From: Setomelanomma holmii | Taxonomy: Eukaryota; Ascomycota; Dothideomycetes; Pleosporales; Phaeosphaeriaceae | Length of the DNA: 64,000 bases | NCBI GenBank assembly: GCA_010015745.1 | Contig: ML978198.1 | Coordinates: 124,001 to 188,000 of the forward strand | Direction of reading: 5' to 3' | Part shown: positions 11,146 to 22,801 of the stretch, piece after piece | How the letters are laid out: each line of letters opens with the position of its first letter | Position numbering within the stretch: position 1 is the stretch's first letter | Position numbers and translations under genes: made by a program | The notes under the pieces: model-generated | Seen by the model: only the letters and a program-made list of their open reading frames with translations | Databases searched by the model: none | Told to the model about the DNA's origin: nothing

Positions 11146-11469
11146 ATGCCTGCCGTACCCAACCACCAAACTGCCACCTCCATTCCTGCCCAGCCGCATG
11201 CCATCCCACCGCCAACGCTGGACCCACTCACCGGCCTCCCAATTCAAGACAAGGAAGAAGCGAGAGACCTATTTCACGCAGCAAGTCTCTCCTACGCACG
11301 CGAATACGTGGCGAAAGGTCCAGGACAGAACAAGGCACCACACGACAAGCAATCTTTGTGCAATATGGCGATCAATGAGCTGTATGATACTTCAGGTCAT
11401 GGGAGGAGCTTGAATGTGATATTGTTAACATGTGAGAGAGGAGGATTGAGGAAGAAGTTGGTTAATTGA
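11146..11469 (+). CDS. Small hypothetical protein, 107 aa
   Basis: Single-exon frame from ATG 11146 to TGA 11469. It has a Pro-rich start (SIPAQPHAIPPPTLDPLTGL), then a mixed helical region (KEEARDLFHAASLSYAREYV) and a basic end. No domain, signal peptide or membrane segment is seen. It follows the DPP IV gene by 190 bp on the same strand. The composition looks like coding sequence, but there is no family support. Confidence 0.4.
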   Translation: MPAVPNHQTATSIPAQPHAIPPPTLDPLTGLPIQDKEEARDLFHAASLSYAREYVAKGPGQNKAPHDKQSLCNMAINELYDTSGHGRSLNVILLTCERGGLRKKLVN

Positions 11470-11892
11470 TAAGTATATCGAAGAGAGCGAATATATATCC
11501 TCCTATTACATAATCAGTAATGAAACGCGCTACTCCTGAGTAGGCGTAGATGCTGACAGATATTGTTTGCATATTTCGCGAGGCTCGGGTGGGTCTGAGG
11601 ACGGAATGAGAGAGGAGAAGTAAAGAGGAGAGGAGGGAGGAGCAGAGGTGAGTCGGGAAAGAACAGGAATTCAAGGAGTGTGAGACGAGTCAAGAGCGGG
11701 GTAGGAGAATGGGCGCTCGTGGAATAATAGAAGTTTCCTGTACGGAATCAGAGGTTGGTGCCCGCAGCTCGTATAGCAAACATCTCCATTTGAGGATATA
11801 AGATGAGCACTAAATCTCGTTCCAAACGCGCCGTCCATTTTGGGGACCGATTGTGAGACGAAACTCTTGCGCCGATTTCTCTGCAAGTCTGA
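11470..11892. other. Intergenic, left flank of the MITE
   Basis: No gene is recognised. Purine-rich plus-strand sequence occurs at about 11600-11660. A minus-strand open frame (11671-11907) has no domain and runs into the MITE, so it is probably not a gene. Confidence 0.4.
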
Positions 11893-12020
11893 CAGAGTGC
11901 GCAACAAGCAAGCGATAGGCAGATTGATTACCAGATTAGAACTATCACGGACCAGATAGTGGTCTTTAGAGGCATAATGCGGTAATCAATCTGCCTATAG
12001 CTTGCTTGTTGCGCACTCTA
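11893..12020. mobile_element. 128-bp hAT-type MITE with 8-bp target-site duplication
   Basis: The ends are 40-bp terminal inverted repeats: 11893-11932 against the reverse complement of 11981-12020, matching at 38 of 40 positions (mismatches at positions 1 and 22). The right end begins TAGAGTGCGCAACAAGC and the left end CAGAGTGCGCAACAAGC, fitting the (C/T)AGNG terminus of hAT elements. The element is flanked by a perfect 8-bp direct repeat, AAGTCTGA, at 11885-11892 and 12021-12028. Eight bp is the hAT target-site duplication length. The 48-bp centre cannot encode a transposase, so the element is non-autonomous. The intact duplication and near-identical arms suggest a fairly recent insertion. 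Confidence 0.85.
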
Positions 12021-12330
12021 AAGTCTGAAGATGGTGCGGAGAACGAAGGACCGATAATCACATTAACCGAGGAGCAGGTAGACGATGCCAGCAACGCTTA
12101 GCCTCCGATCGCTCACCGAGCACGCCCGCACCTCTACGAGGCATATTGAGGCGGCCAAGCAGTCCTGATCAGTATTGGCACGGACCACCTCGGGGAAGCA
12201 GCGACCCTGTTCTTCGTATGCCTACACCTCTCGGCAGGGGATCTCGACATGCTCCTGATGAGACTGGCGAGAGACTACAGCACCGCCTCCTACTTCGGCC
12301 AGCCCGATCACTGCAAACGACACGCCACGC

Positions 12331-12600
12331 ATGACGATTGATCCGCTTACAAGGAAACCTCCTCAGACTTACGCTGAAGCCAAGTTCTTCTGGCTCGCGA
12401 TGCGAAGTGTGTATGAACATATGCAGAGCGGATGCGACGAAGCGGGGAAGTAAGCGGAGGTGGTTGCGATTAGTCGTGATGCTGTGAAGGCTTTGGCGGA
12501 GGAGGAAAGGAAGGGAGTTGGAAAACGAACAGAACGGGGCGTTGAAGAAGAGATGAGGATTATGTGGAGAAGTTGGATGCGTCGAGGAGTAGGGTGGTAG
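12331..12600 (+). pseudogene. Possible small gene remnant with in-frame TAA
   Basis: From ATG 12331 the frame reads MTIDPLTRKPPQTYAEAKFF, then a helical stretch, to a TAA at 12451-12453. It continues in phase as AEVVAISRDAVKALAEEERK to a TAG at 12598-12600. The composition on both sides of the stop is alike and charged-helical. No family is recognised, and the frame is only 90 codons. It may be chance. Confidence 0.25.
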
Positions 12601-13361
12601 AGCTGGGTGTGGAGGATTGAGAGACTCAGGCTTGCAGTGCGGGGCGGTGAGGAGGATAAAGAAGAAAGATGGGCTCAGTGCGTTAGAATCGGAAGAAGCT
12701 GTGCTACTGCATTTGAGATACGTATATGAGATGGCGCCGGATCATTTTGGTGAAATTTAGTTGCGCAACGGGCACTTTGCACTGAGGACGATTCAGATGC
12801 ACTTGCCGAGGTTCAGAACGAGAAAGTATGCGCTTGCGGAGCGATAGTAGTTCGCAAAGCATAGAAAGAAAATTTATCGATGGCCTCCTGCAGATTACCA
12901 GTGTTGGAGTCAATATCTTAAGTCCCAAGACTTTTGGAGTTCTCTATCTCCCCAAACGTACTTTCCTTTCCCTCCTTCCTCATTCGCGCTAGCGTGCTTT
13001 ACGCGAGCAGTGCACGTCATAGATTGGAGCCTATCTCCGCCCCTGCATCATCGCACCTACACAATTCTACCACCTATCTTGACACGAGCCGTTGTTCACG
13101 AGGCGGCAGTTAGCTTCCGCACCATCAACGTCCCGATGCACCACGGACCACAGATCTGGGGCGCGGCGCCTCGAGCAAGGATTTATGATAAGGAAATGTG
13201 GATCGCGACAATGAACAGCGCCTGATAGGCTGTCTTGGCTTCGACGTCGGCATTGACGTGAGGGGCGATGGCATGTAGGTTGGGGTTGACGGTGGTGTAC
13301 ATATACCGCACGACATCATAACCGTTGTGTTATAAATTCTCTAACATCGGAAATCGCCAAG
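12601..13361. other. Intergenic, promoter region of the MFS permease
   Basis: No recognisable gene. Short frames on both strands lack domain content. The last 400 bp are the likely promoter of the MFS gene starting at 13362. Confidence 0.4.
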
Positions 13362-14995
13362 ATGAGCGTTCCAAAGAAAGAGACAGTTTACGAAAAGTCG
13401 GGACGTTCGTCGACGGCACCAAATTCTGATGTCGAAGTCGGCAGTGTTGGTGTTGTCGAAGAAACTTCCAAGGATGGCGACGAGGCGCTCCGCTTCCTCA
13501 AGAACCAGCATGAGGTCGGTCAGATGACGGCGGAGGATGAGAAAAGACTGGTTAAGAAGATCGATTGGATGATCATGCCATTGATGTGGTGCTGTTACTG
13601 TCTGCAGTATCTCGACAAGACTTTGGGTAAGGCACTCGTTTGGAACGGAGGACACATACGCTGACAATGGTCAGTCAACTATGCGGCCGTCATGGGCCTC
13701 TACGACGACGCCAACATCACCACGGCACAGTTCTCAAACCTCGCTTTGTTCTTCTACGTCTCGTACTTAGCCCTCGAATTCCCACATGGATGGGGTATGC
13801 AGCACTTTCCTACCGCAAAGTATCTCGGCGGCGCCGTCATGCTTTGGGGTTTGGTGACTGCTCTCACCTGCGTGTGCAAGAATTACGGCGCACTCGTGGC
13901 GACTCGCATTCTGCTCGGCTGCTTCGAGTCGGCGGTCGCTCCAAGCTTGATCCTGATCACGGGGATGTGGTACAAGAAACAGGAACAACCGTTACGAACT
14001 GGCCTCTGGTACCTCGGTACTGGGACAGGAACGATGATTGGGTCACTGATATCGTTTGGCTTCCAACACTATACCAGTAAGACCTTTACGAGCTGGCAAA
14101 TCATGTTCTTGGTTGTCGGCCTCATCACAATCTCAGTTGGCACACTCGGTTAGTATTCTTTTGAATTTGTCTTAGATTCGATATGCTGATAGTAATAGTC
14201 GTGTTCCTACTGCCTGATAACCCAATGTCGTCTCGTCTTACTCCTGCCGAGAAGGTATGGGCCGTCGAACGCCTACGCGAGAACCAAACCGGTATCGAGA
14301 ACAAGCATTTCAAGTGGCACCAAGTCCTCGAGTGTCTGAAAGATCCGCAAACTTGGATGCTGTCCCTGATCACAATCTCTTCGAACGTCCCCAACGGCGC
14401 TGTATCCTCCTACCAGGCCACACTCATCAAGGGCTTCGGTTTCGACTCGAAGCACACGGCTCTTCTCCAACTACCATCTGGTACCGTTAGCATCATATCA
14501 ATTCTGATGGCTACCTATTTAGCCGGCCGCTTCGACCAGCGCGGTCTAAACATCGTAACCCTCCTTATCCCTGGAGCCATCGGCGGCGCCCTTATGGCCT
14601 TCCTCCCTAACTCCAATAAGGCCGGAAAACTCATCGGCATCTATCTGACCAACTGCATCGGCGCCAGCTTACCGCTGCTATACTCCTGGGTTGCAGCCAA
14701 CATCGCTGGACACACCAAGAAAGTCACTATGAACGCCATCCTGCTCATGTCGTTCTGTCTGGGTAACATCATCGGCCCGTTGACGTTTCGGCAAAAGGAC
14801 GCGCCAGACTTTGTGCCTGCGAAGATCACGATCATCGTTACATGCGCAGTCGCGGCCGGACTTGCATTGTTGTTGAGAGTATACTATACTTGGGAGAACA
14901 AGAGGAGAGACACCCTTGGTGTAGAATGGGTGAAGGATGAAGAATTCTTGGACTTGACTGATAAGGAGAACAAGCACTTCAGATACCGGTTATAG
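13362..14995 (+). CDS. MFS permease of the DAL5/allantoate (anion:cation symporter) type, 511 aa
   Basis: Three exons (13362-13626, 13675-14148, 14199-14995) are joined by introns of 48 and 50 nt with GTAAGG/GTTAGT donors and CAG/TAG acceptors. Phases agree and give 511 residues, the usual length. The N-terminal cytosolic region is followed by LVKKIDWMIMPLMW and the family hallmark NYAAVMGL.DDANIT..QFS at the first extracellular turn. Then come SLALEFP-like and ILLGCFESAVAPSLILI segments, a central loop, and a second six-helix half (GAIGGALMAF, LLYSWVAANIAGHTKK, GNIIGPLTF). The DAL5 clade imports anions such as allantoate, nicotinate, pantothenate or dipeptides by proton symport at the plasma membrane; the substrate here is not readable. 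The frame is unbroken. Confidence 0.92.
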
Positions 14996-16670
14996 GCAGA
15001 ACGTGTCTGCTGACTTGATGGCGAAGCACACAATCATCATCGAAATGTGGACAATATAGATGCGATGTCCAATATAGTTTCGTCGTAATTTACGTTCGTC
15101 AGCTGCCTCGCAATGTCCTTGAAATATCCCCTTCTCGAACAAGAACAAATCGCTTTTGCCTTCCTTCGACATCGCAACGTGTGTAAGTCGTCGCGCAGTT
15201 CGTCCATACAATGCTGCCACTCATCACCATATAATACTATTAAAGTCGTGCAGATGTTTGGGTAGCCTAAATGCGCCCCATAAGATGTATTAAAACGCCA
15301 CACTTAAGCGCCATGTCCACATTGCCCGGTGCTGACCACCCCCGGTGAGACATACGCCTTCTTGGCAGACGACAGCCTCGATTTTGATAATTATGGCATT
15401 ACCGCATTGGCATTACGCATCCGCATACTGTCATATGCACGAACGAAATAACTGCAGATAGCTGATAGAAGTTGTTTAGGATTACCACGCGCACTTCAAT
15501 CCCGCATGCTAGACGTGTAATGCCTGTGACTTGTTGGCGCGCGAAACGTTGTCACTGCTGTGCCTGTAAGTTACATCGCGCAGAGGTTCGGGCCGGGCCT
15601 CTGTTGGACCCATTCTATTGCGAGCTTCGCATTCGTCTACTTTTAGGCGCGCAAATGGCACATCGACGTGGATTTCATGATTGGTCGCTTGGCGCATATA
15701 CTGCCTACTTCGTATCAGCATGTCAGCTTCGCGATCCAATCCCAACATCATACTGAACGGATGCGGATGACAGTTGACAATCCGGCATGGCGAACTGCCC
15801 TATACGGAACGCATTGGGAATGTCCGAGTTGCGCACTGCATTTCATTCGATTGTAAAGAAAGAATGTGACCTTGGGCAGCCTTGTGAAGTTTGAGTGTGC
15901 GCCACCTCACCTGCGTCATGCGGTCAGCAAGGCTGAACACCTTCGAAAAGCTCTTAGATCCTGGGGCTGCTTCTCAACGATTTGTGATCGGATTACACTT
16001 TGATGATGCCCAAGACATACTCTTGTCGACTATTGTTGAGTGTCGACAGCGCCTCATTTGGGTCATGAGTGTGATGCTGATGCGGCTGAGATGCAAGACT
16101 GCAGAAAGGTGGGATGTTGCCATGAGACACCTGTTTCGATGCAGCACGCTCCAGTGTAGGAGAAGACCGGAAGATCTCTTGATCGGACCATTCGACGGAG
16201 GTCACAATGTTGTACCCTGGTCCCCGTGAGGCCCACCCAAGGTCCACCAACACGACGATGTGCGCAGGGCGTATCGAACCGTCCGCCTCCGCCACTGCTG
16301 ACAACTGCAAGAGTGAGACACCACGGATGGCAGATTTACCATTGGGAGAACGACCATGTCGAAACGGTTAGTTCCCGAGTTGAGTCGACGACGGTCATCG
16401 CGGCGTAGCAGGGCGAGTTATTGTTAAGGCTGCAATTGTCGGGGTTCCGGGTGCAGATACTCTGGCATCGATCCACTCCAGCCTCCATCGTTTGGGAACG
16501 AGCAACTGCGGGTATCACGGTCGTCTTCTGTGCATTGGAAGCGAGTGATTTCGCTGCCTACTCGGACTGCTGCAGGGCGTAAGGAGTTCCCTCAACACTG
16601 AAGGGAATGCCCGATCGTCTGCCAACTGTTAGTGTCAGCTTATCTCTGTCCCTGAACTCTGCTCTCAAGC
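14996..16670. other. Long intergenic region, no gene seen
   Basis: About 1.7 kb without a recognisable gene on either strand. The longest frames (for example 15891-16229 plus and 15993-16310 minus) are in antiphase and have no domain-like content. The pyrimidine-rich stretch before 16671 is the likely leader of the next gene. Confidence 0.4.
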
Positions 16671-18333
16671 ATGGGTTTCCGCGTGACTTCGAGACAGCGA
16701 GAAGGAACGCAAACCCTGGAAAAGGAGAGGTTGGCTTACAATCGACGTGTGGCTCGTCTCAGAAGGCACGAGTACCCCATGCTGAAAGGTGCATCAGCCC
16801 TCCCTGACATCTCGATTTCGACGCTAATCGAGGATCATAGACGTTACGTACCTTGATCATGGCGGTACTACTCTTGCGAGTAACTCGTTACTAGACTCGT
16901 TCAGCAAGGAGATGCAGAGCACGCTCATGGCGAACCCGCACTCGGATGCATCAAACCCCAGTGCTTCCAGCGTGATCGTCGCAGAGACGCGTAGCAAGGT
17001 CCTCGAATTCTTCAATGCGGATCCAGATCACTTTGATGTCATCTTCACAGCCAACGCCACCGCTGGCGCAAAGCTCGTGATGGAATGCTTCTCGGATTTG
17101 GAGACAGGATTCGGCTATTATTACCACCGCAACTGTCATACTAGTCTCGTCGGCATCCGGGAAGCTGCAATACTCAGCCATTGTCTGGCATCAGATGAAG
17201 AGACGGAGAGATGGCTCGATGGTGAGCACGACCCACTCTGGTCGGAAGAATTTCCGCGGCCGCAACTCTTCGCATACTCAGCGCAGTCGAATATGAATGG
17301 TCAGCGGTTGCCCTTACACTTGCCGAATCGGCTTCGAAAATCAGCACGTCATCCCAATACTTACACGCTTCTCGATGCCGCTGCACTGGTATCCACCAGT
17401 CCTCTGGATCTCAGCAAACCTGCTACCGCGCCTGACTTTACCATTCTGTCTTTATACAAGATCTTCGGATTCCCCGATCTCGGCGCCTTAATAGTCCGCA
17501 GTTCTTCATCGCACATACTCGAACATAGAAAATACTTTGGTGGTGGCACGACGGAGATGACTACGTGCTTTGGAGATAAGCCGTGGGTGGCAAGGAAAGA
17601 AGCGAGCCTTCACGCTCGCCTTGAAGATGGGAGCATTGCTATACGAAGTATACTGGCTTTGCGGTGTGCAATCGGCACCCATCAGACGCTGTTTGGTGGC
17701 ATGAGCGAGGTCTCTAAGCACACTAGTTGGCTTGCGAAGATTCTGTATGATCGACTGGAATCGATCCGTCATGTCAATGGCGTGCATGCATGCCATATCT
17801 ACAATGCGCCGAGTTCAACGTACGGTGATCCAACAACACAAGGGGCAACCGTCGCGCTCAACTTCCGGAAATGCGACGGATCATGGATTGGCCCATATGC
17901 CGTGGGAGCGATGCTGAGATCACACAACATCCATACAAGGACTGGCAGTCTTTGCAACCCAGCTGGCATGGCTTGTGCTCTGAATTTGAGTCCCGCCAAT
18001 CTCAAAAGAGCCTTTGACGATGGCTTCCGCTGCAATCAGCAGGATGACGTTCGAGAAGGCGGCATGCTGTTTGCGATGGTACGCATTACTCTTGGCGCTA
18101 TGAGTACCTTGGAGGATGTCGCAAAGCTTGTCACATGTATAGAAGAAAGGATTGTGAACTACGATCACGCTGCAAAAGTCGACTCAAATGAATCAGAAAA
18201 GCTAAAGGTCATACTCGACGGTGCGACGACAACAGCGACTGATAAGACGGTGAAACCGCGCAGCGCAACATCGATAGGCAGATACGGTGGGATAAGAAAG
18301 CTGATGGTGGCACTGCTCCCTTGTTTTCTCTGA
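16671..18333 (+). CDS. Molybdenum cofactor sulfurase-like PLP enzyme without MOSC domain, 536 aa
   Basis: Two exons (16671-16788, 16841-18333) are joined by a 52-nt intron (GTGCAT..CATAG, branch GCTAATC). Splicing creates MLKDVTYLDHGGTTL, the diagnostic start of the MOCOS N-terminal NifS-like domain, which supports the intron. The fold is aminotransferase class V. The PLP lysine is predicted as Lys246 in LYKIFGFPDLGAL. The persulfide cysteine is Cys411 in RTGSLCNPAGMA, at the spacing seen in MOCOS proteins. True eukaryotic MoCo sulfurases continue into a MOSC domain of some 300 residues. This one ends after about 60 low-complexity residues. It may be a stand-alone cysteine desulfurase-like enzyme acting on xanthine dehydrogenase or aldehyde oxidase cofactor, or a paralogue with a new role. 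The start could lie further upstream in an unseen exon. Confidence 0.85.
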
Positions 18334-19142
18334 TTCCAACCTGAATTGATGGGCGACTCGCTAGGACTATTGAACGAGGTAATGAATGTACAATGAGAAT
18401 TCATATATGTGGTGGGAGACCGGTAAAGACAATAGCCATGAGACACATATGGGAAACGTGACTAGAAGTTAGTCAGGAACGAAATGAACCCCCACGAGTC
18501 AATTGTGAACAACGCAAGGGGTCACCAATGTGAGATAGTTGTGTATAGAAGAGGAAAAGGTCAAAGTTAGCCTTCGCATGGTTTTGCGATGTATATACCT
18601 GATCCGGACATCGCTGGCGCATACATGTTTCGTTCGCACTCGCTACATGCAGAGGCTGCGTACGTAGAGCGCGGCTGTTGTGGCTGTGAAATTGGTGTTG
18701 TTCTATGTTGGCCGAAGAGTAAGCGGGGCAGTGGAGATCCCGAGATCGTCCCTGGCGTGCCTGATTCCGCTAGTCCCCATATGGTAGCTCACTAACCATC
18801 GTGAGCAGGCGGAGCCAGAGGCGGCCCAATATTTCATCCGACTGGGCCTTTTGTCTCCCCGCATCGAGCTCAGCATGCACAAACTCCAAACTGACCATCC
18901 GCGCTCTCGCACGACAGAACAAATCGAACTTCACTTCTCTCCATTGCCCGCCTGATCCTCAAACCAGTCTGTCCATGCCCGCGCCGCTGATATGTATAAC
19001 AAAGAACACCATGGCGACTCCAGCCATTATCCGACTCATCAACCATCACACAACAACAAACCTAAAAGCTAAAAGTACTTCAATACCTTCACTTTCATCT
19101 TCCGAGCATCCTTCCTGAAATCGCAATTACAGTTCAATCACA
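18334..19142. other. Intergenic, no gene seen
   Basis: Spacer between two plus-strand genes. Only short frames are present. The last 200 bp are C/A-rich, typical of a fungal promoter and leader for the MDR gene. Confidence 0.4.
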
Positions 19143-20165
19143 ATGTCCACCACGATTCGTAAAGTAGTCTTCTCTGCCGCCGGTGGCCCGGAAGTCGTGT
19201 CCGTCGTTTCTGCGCAGTACCCAGCACCAGCAGCAAATGAAGTGCAGGTAAAAGTCCTCTACGCCGGTATGGGCGGCGCAGATATCGCAATGCGCCTTGA
19301 CGCATACCCGCAACAGAAGGCTGCCGCGGGCTTGACTCCTGGCTACTCCCTCGTTGGCCGTATTCACAAGAATGGCGAAAAATGCTCAAAGTTTCAGCCC
19401 GGTACTCTTGTCGCATCTCTCACCATGTACGACTCCGATGCTGAGTTGAGCAATCTACCCGAGAAGTATCTCATTCCTGTGCCGGAAGGCATCGACCTGA
19501 GGCAAGCTGTGGCAATGGTCACGGACTGGACGACGGGATATGGCATGGCCTATCGTACCGCCAACATCAAAGCTGGTCAGCGCGTCTTCATTCACGGCCT
19601 CAGTGGATCTGTTGGCTACTCGCTACTCGTCTTCTGCAAAATGCAGGGTGTTGAGGTGTATGGAACTGCATCAGAGAAGAACCACGCAGCAGTTCGCGAG
19701 GCAGGCGCAAATCCATTCGTCTACTCCAACAAAGACTGGATGATGGCCATGAACAGCATCGGAGCCGCCCACTTTGTCTTTGACCCTCTCGGATTCGAGT
19801 CCTGGGACGAAAGCTGGAGCATCCTGGCTAAGGAAGGCGGTCACCTCATTGGATTCGGCGGCAACTACAACATGTTGAACGGTGGCAAGCCAAGAAGCCA
19901 GCTTCCCCAGATTGCGAAGTTGATTGCAAGAGGACTAGTTCCGATGTGCCCGCACAAGACGACTTTCTTCTATATCAACAAGGACCAGAAAACTTTTGAG
20001 CCGGAGTTGAAGACATTGTTTGGATTGCTGCAGAAGGGATCGATCACGGTGCCGATCAGGAAGGAGTGGACTTTGGAAGAGGTCCCTGAGGCTCATTGCA
20101 CTTGGAACCAAGGCGCTGGTGTTGGCGCAGTTGTGATCAAGGTTGCAGATGATCACAAAGCTTGA
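19143..20165 (+). CDS. MDR-superfamily NAD(P)H oxidoreductase (quinone oxidoreductase-like), 340 aa
   Basis: Intronless 340-residue medium-chain dehydrogenase/reductase. The N-terminal GroES-like fold (KVLYAGMGGADIAMRLDAYP, TPGYSLVGRI) lacks both the catalytic zinc cysteine/histidine set and the structural four-cysteine lobe. It therefore belongs with zinc-independent quinone oxidoreductases and enoyl reductases. The Rossmann nucleotide site is VFIHGLSGSVGYSLL at about residues 149-163, followed by GTASEKNHAAVREAGA. Such enzymes reduce quinones or alpha,beta-unsaturated carbonyls with NADPH in the cytosol. The exact substrate is not visible. The start at 19143 (MSTTIRKVVFSAAGG) fits the family. 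No breaks. Confidence 0.88.
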   Translation: MSTTIRKVVFSAAGGPEVVSVVSAQYPAPAANEVQVKVLYAGMGGADIAMRLDAYPQQKAAAGLTPGYSLVGRIHKNGEKCSKFQPGTLVASLTMYDSDAELSNLPEKYLIPVPEGIDLRQAVAMVTDWTTGYGMAYRTANIKAGQRVFIHGLSGSVGYSLLVFCKMQGVEVYGTASEKNHAAVREAGANPFVYSNKDWMMAMNSIGAAHFVFDPLGFESWDESWSILAKEGGHLIGFGGNYNMLNGGKPRSQLPQIAKLIARGLVPMCPHKTTFFYINKDQKTFEPELKTLFGLLQKGSITVPIRKEWTLEEVPEAHCTWNQGAGVGAVVIKVADDHKA

Positions 20166-20354
20166 GCTTTTGTATCTGCACGATTTCATGTCCCACTCTG
20201 CCGTAAATGCCAATACCCTCGTTGCTCTTGTCAATCGTTGCAAGCCTCTGTTTTCTAAATATTAATCAAATCCGATTTACCTGCCACTTCTCTTCGTGAT
20301 CCTGCTGCACACAAAACTTCGTGCAAGACGGACTATGCCCAGGGGTTCAATTCT

Positions 20355-21325
20355 CTAAACAATCGCCCCCAAAACATCTTCACCACCGGGAATTCCTGCT
20401 TGCCTCCATCCGCCATACTCCAAGCGTACATCGGAGTTGACAATCGCATCGTCATCTTTTTCACCAGTATAGCATTCAAAGATACTACCCGGTCGCTTGA
20501 TATCCACCACGATCTCCGGGTCGGACTTCTCGAGCATGTTGATCAAATGAAGACCATACTGGCGAACCTTCTGCATTACCTGGGTCTGCCTCATAGTGAT
20601 TTTCCAACACATCATTACGGCACTTTGGAAAGAAAAGTGGGACCTTTCCAGCATGTTGATATGGTTTCGCTCCAGATGATTCATCTGCTGCTCGAAGCAT
20701 ACGACAATTCGTTCGCCTTCAGTGTCCATAGGCAGAGGGCGTCCCGGTCCTTCTATCACTGCCAGGCCTGGAAGTCCAGCCTTTGGTTCCGGCAGCGAAT
20801 CGAGAATTGCTCTGATCTCCACGTGTTTCTCTTCCGAGAGCTTGGCAATGGTTCCTTGACCACCGCATCAATCTCGTCCGTCACGCGATTCTGCTTGAAA
20901 GTGTCAGAGAGCTCATTGCAGAAGTTCTGAAACCCGCGCAGAAGTTGTGTCTGTACGCTAGCAATGAGTTGTATGTTAGCAATGAGTTGCGCATCGTTAT
21001 CCTGTCCCAGATCAGTTTGCGCCATCAGATCCTTCAAGCTTTCAGCCGTCTTGTCCAGCTCATTGATCTGCTGATCGAAAATGTCGATCATGGCCTTGGC
21101 CTCGTTACTGGCTGCCATGGTGTAAGCAACAGCCCTCACAATCTCGATAGTAGGCTGGTCTACCAATTTGATGGCTGCGAGAAGGGTCTTTTCTCCGCGT
21201 TCAACAGCAGCTCTGGCAATGGGAGTGAGAAGCTTGTCGTTGAGATTTTGGAGATCGGCGAGGAACAGTTCGAGTGCTGTCACATGGTTGGCGTTAGCTT
21301 GCTTCTCATACGGATGGATCTTCAT
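20355..21325 (-). pseudogene. Coiled-coil gene with a one-base frameshift
   Basis: From ATG 21325 (MKIHPYEKQANANHV) the minus strand encodes helices (LFLADLQNLNDKLLTPIARA, MIDIFDQQINELDKTAESL, QTQLLRGFQNFCNELSDTFK). Near 20855 the coherent reading moves by one base: the first frame decays to basic residues and ends at 20756. The next frame continues IAKLSEEKHVEIRAILDSL and reaches a stop at 20355. A single inserted or lost base would join them into about 320 residues. No intron fits the junction. The family is not recognised; the gross form (alpha-helical, no signal peptide or membrane segment) resembles the other coiled-coil orphans in this window. The 12-bp repeat at 21441-21500 lies just upstream. 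Confidence 0.5.
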
Positions 21326-21440
21326 CCTGAATCGATGTGGAGGAACGAATGTAGCTTGCCGTGGTCGTGCTTTTGTATTGCCAGTCTTCAAGTAATAGCG
21401 AGCCACTAGCAAACTGGACTGGTCTTGCGCTTGATCACAG

Positions 21441-21500
21441 GGTCAATGAACAGATCAATGAACAGGTCAATGAACAGATCAATGAACAGGTCACTGAAAG
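21441..21500. repeat. 12-bp tandem repeat, five units
   Basis: Units alternate GGTCAATGAACA and GATCAATGAACA at 21441, 21453, 21465 and 21477, with a degenerate fifth unit at 21489. The alternation implies a 24-bp higher-order period. It lies just 5' of the minus-strand coiled-coil gene. Confidence 0.85.
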
Positions 21501-22801
21501 GTGAGCATGACTGATTGCATCTGTGAAAAGATAGCAGCGGTCAAGGGCCGAACTGCGCGACCATGCCGTGTTCTGTGAAGGCCATCAGGACAGGCGTTCG
21601 TTACCAAGACTCATATGCCGAGTACTCCAGCTTCCTAGACATTAGTATAAAACTGTACGGGCTAAGGAAACCTCTGGATAAGCACGACGATATGCCGGTA
21701 GTCGGCTTTCTACCGACTCCCAATACAGTACTTCTCTTAGCGATATACCTGAAAGATCTTGTACCGGCGTTGATCGAAAAGACTAGTATTGCTGTGCTCT
21801 CTCAGCACGACCTCGATGTGATAAGGTTGCATTTCACACGAACATGCACACGCGATATGGTGTACGATGATGAAGGTAGGTAGATCGTCAACCTGTTTGC
21901 TGTCATGGCAAGGGTGTGTCTTGACGCTCCTGCTGTGGGCACGCTTCGGCGAAGTAACTGTCCGCTTCCAGCCTCAATATGTTGCTCCACCGAAAATAAT
22001 CGTGATAGCAATGCGCGCTATGACTGCGAATTGTGATGCTCACTTGACTAAGGTGTCAGTCGATGCAGGAAGGGTTACAAGAACTGGACCTGCATCGTTT
22101 AAGTTCCATGCGCTAGGCTGGTCTCTCATGCTGCGGAGTGCCATTGGGATGACTTTGATACAGTTCTCTCGTCGTGATCGACGCCACATTCCGCAGATCG
22201 TCCTGGCAAGGTAGTTGCGGTTGACCGAGCTGTGCGCAGTGTACCGGTATAGCGCGGGGCAGACCGCGCCACTGTCCAACTTCTAATTCTTCCACCAGGC
22301 ACGACGCACTGCGCACCAACGGTGCCCACCCACCGTCAGGACCGCTCATCTGCAACCATCCAATGAAGATGCAGTCACTCCGATGCCATTATCTTGCCAT
22401 GCAATTTTGCCCCTGTCTATCACACGAGGGGCGCAGCGCCTACCTGAAACATAGCTGAACGAGCCCATGCTCATGGGTTTCAGCCTTACACCGATCGCGC
22501 ACGAGCGGACCACGTTTCCCAGATGCAGGAACCGTAACAGACCAGACCTAGTCAAGCACCATTCGGCCTGCCTATGCTGGGAGAGTTCGCCCGGTCTCAG
22601 TGTAAGACCTCGATCAAGTTCTTATCCGTGCTCCATGCTCAACGCAGGAGACGCAGTCTTCAAACAAACGCAAGCGTGGAGCTCGGAACAATGCCATCAT
22701 GACGGATGACGAGGCGGAAGTAGCCATTGAAGAATGCCATAAAAAGCTCTGTCTTCCTCACGCCATGCACACAAATCTCATACCACCAAATCCGCTCCAG
22801 T
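21501..22801. other. Intergenic, one unassigned open frame
   Basis: No recognised gene. A plus-strand frame at 21563-21883 (106 codons) has protein-like composition (LLLAIYLKDLVPALIEK), but no family or start context supports it. The last few hundred bases are the promoter of the CorA-like gene. Confidence 0.35.

Noticed and set aside
10741..11247. Minus-strand 168-codon frame over the DPP IV 3' end
   Set aside because: It overlaps the catalytic C terminus of DPP IV and has no domain of its own.
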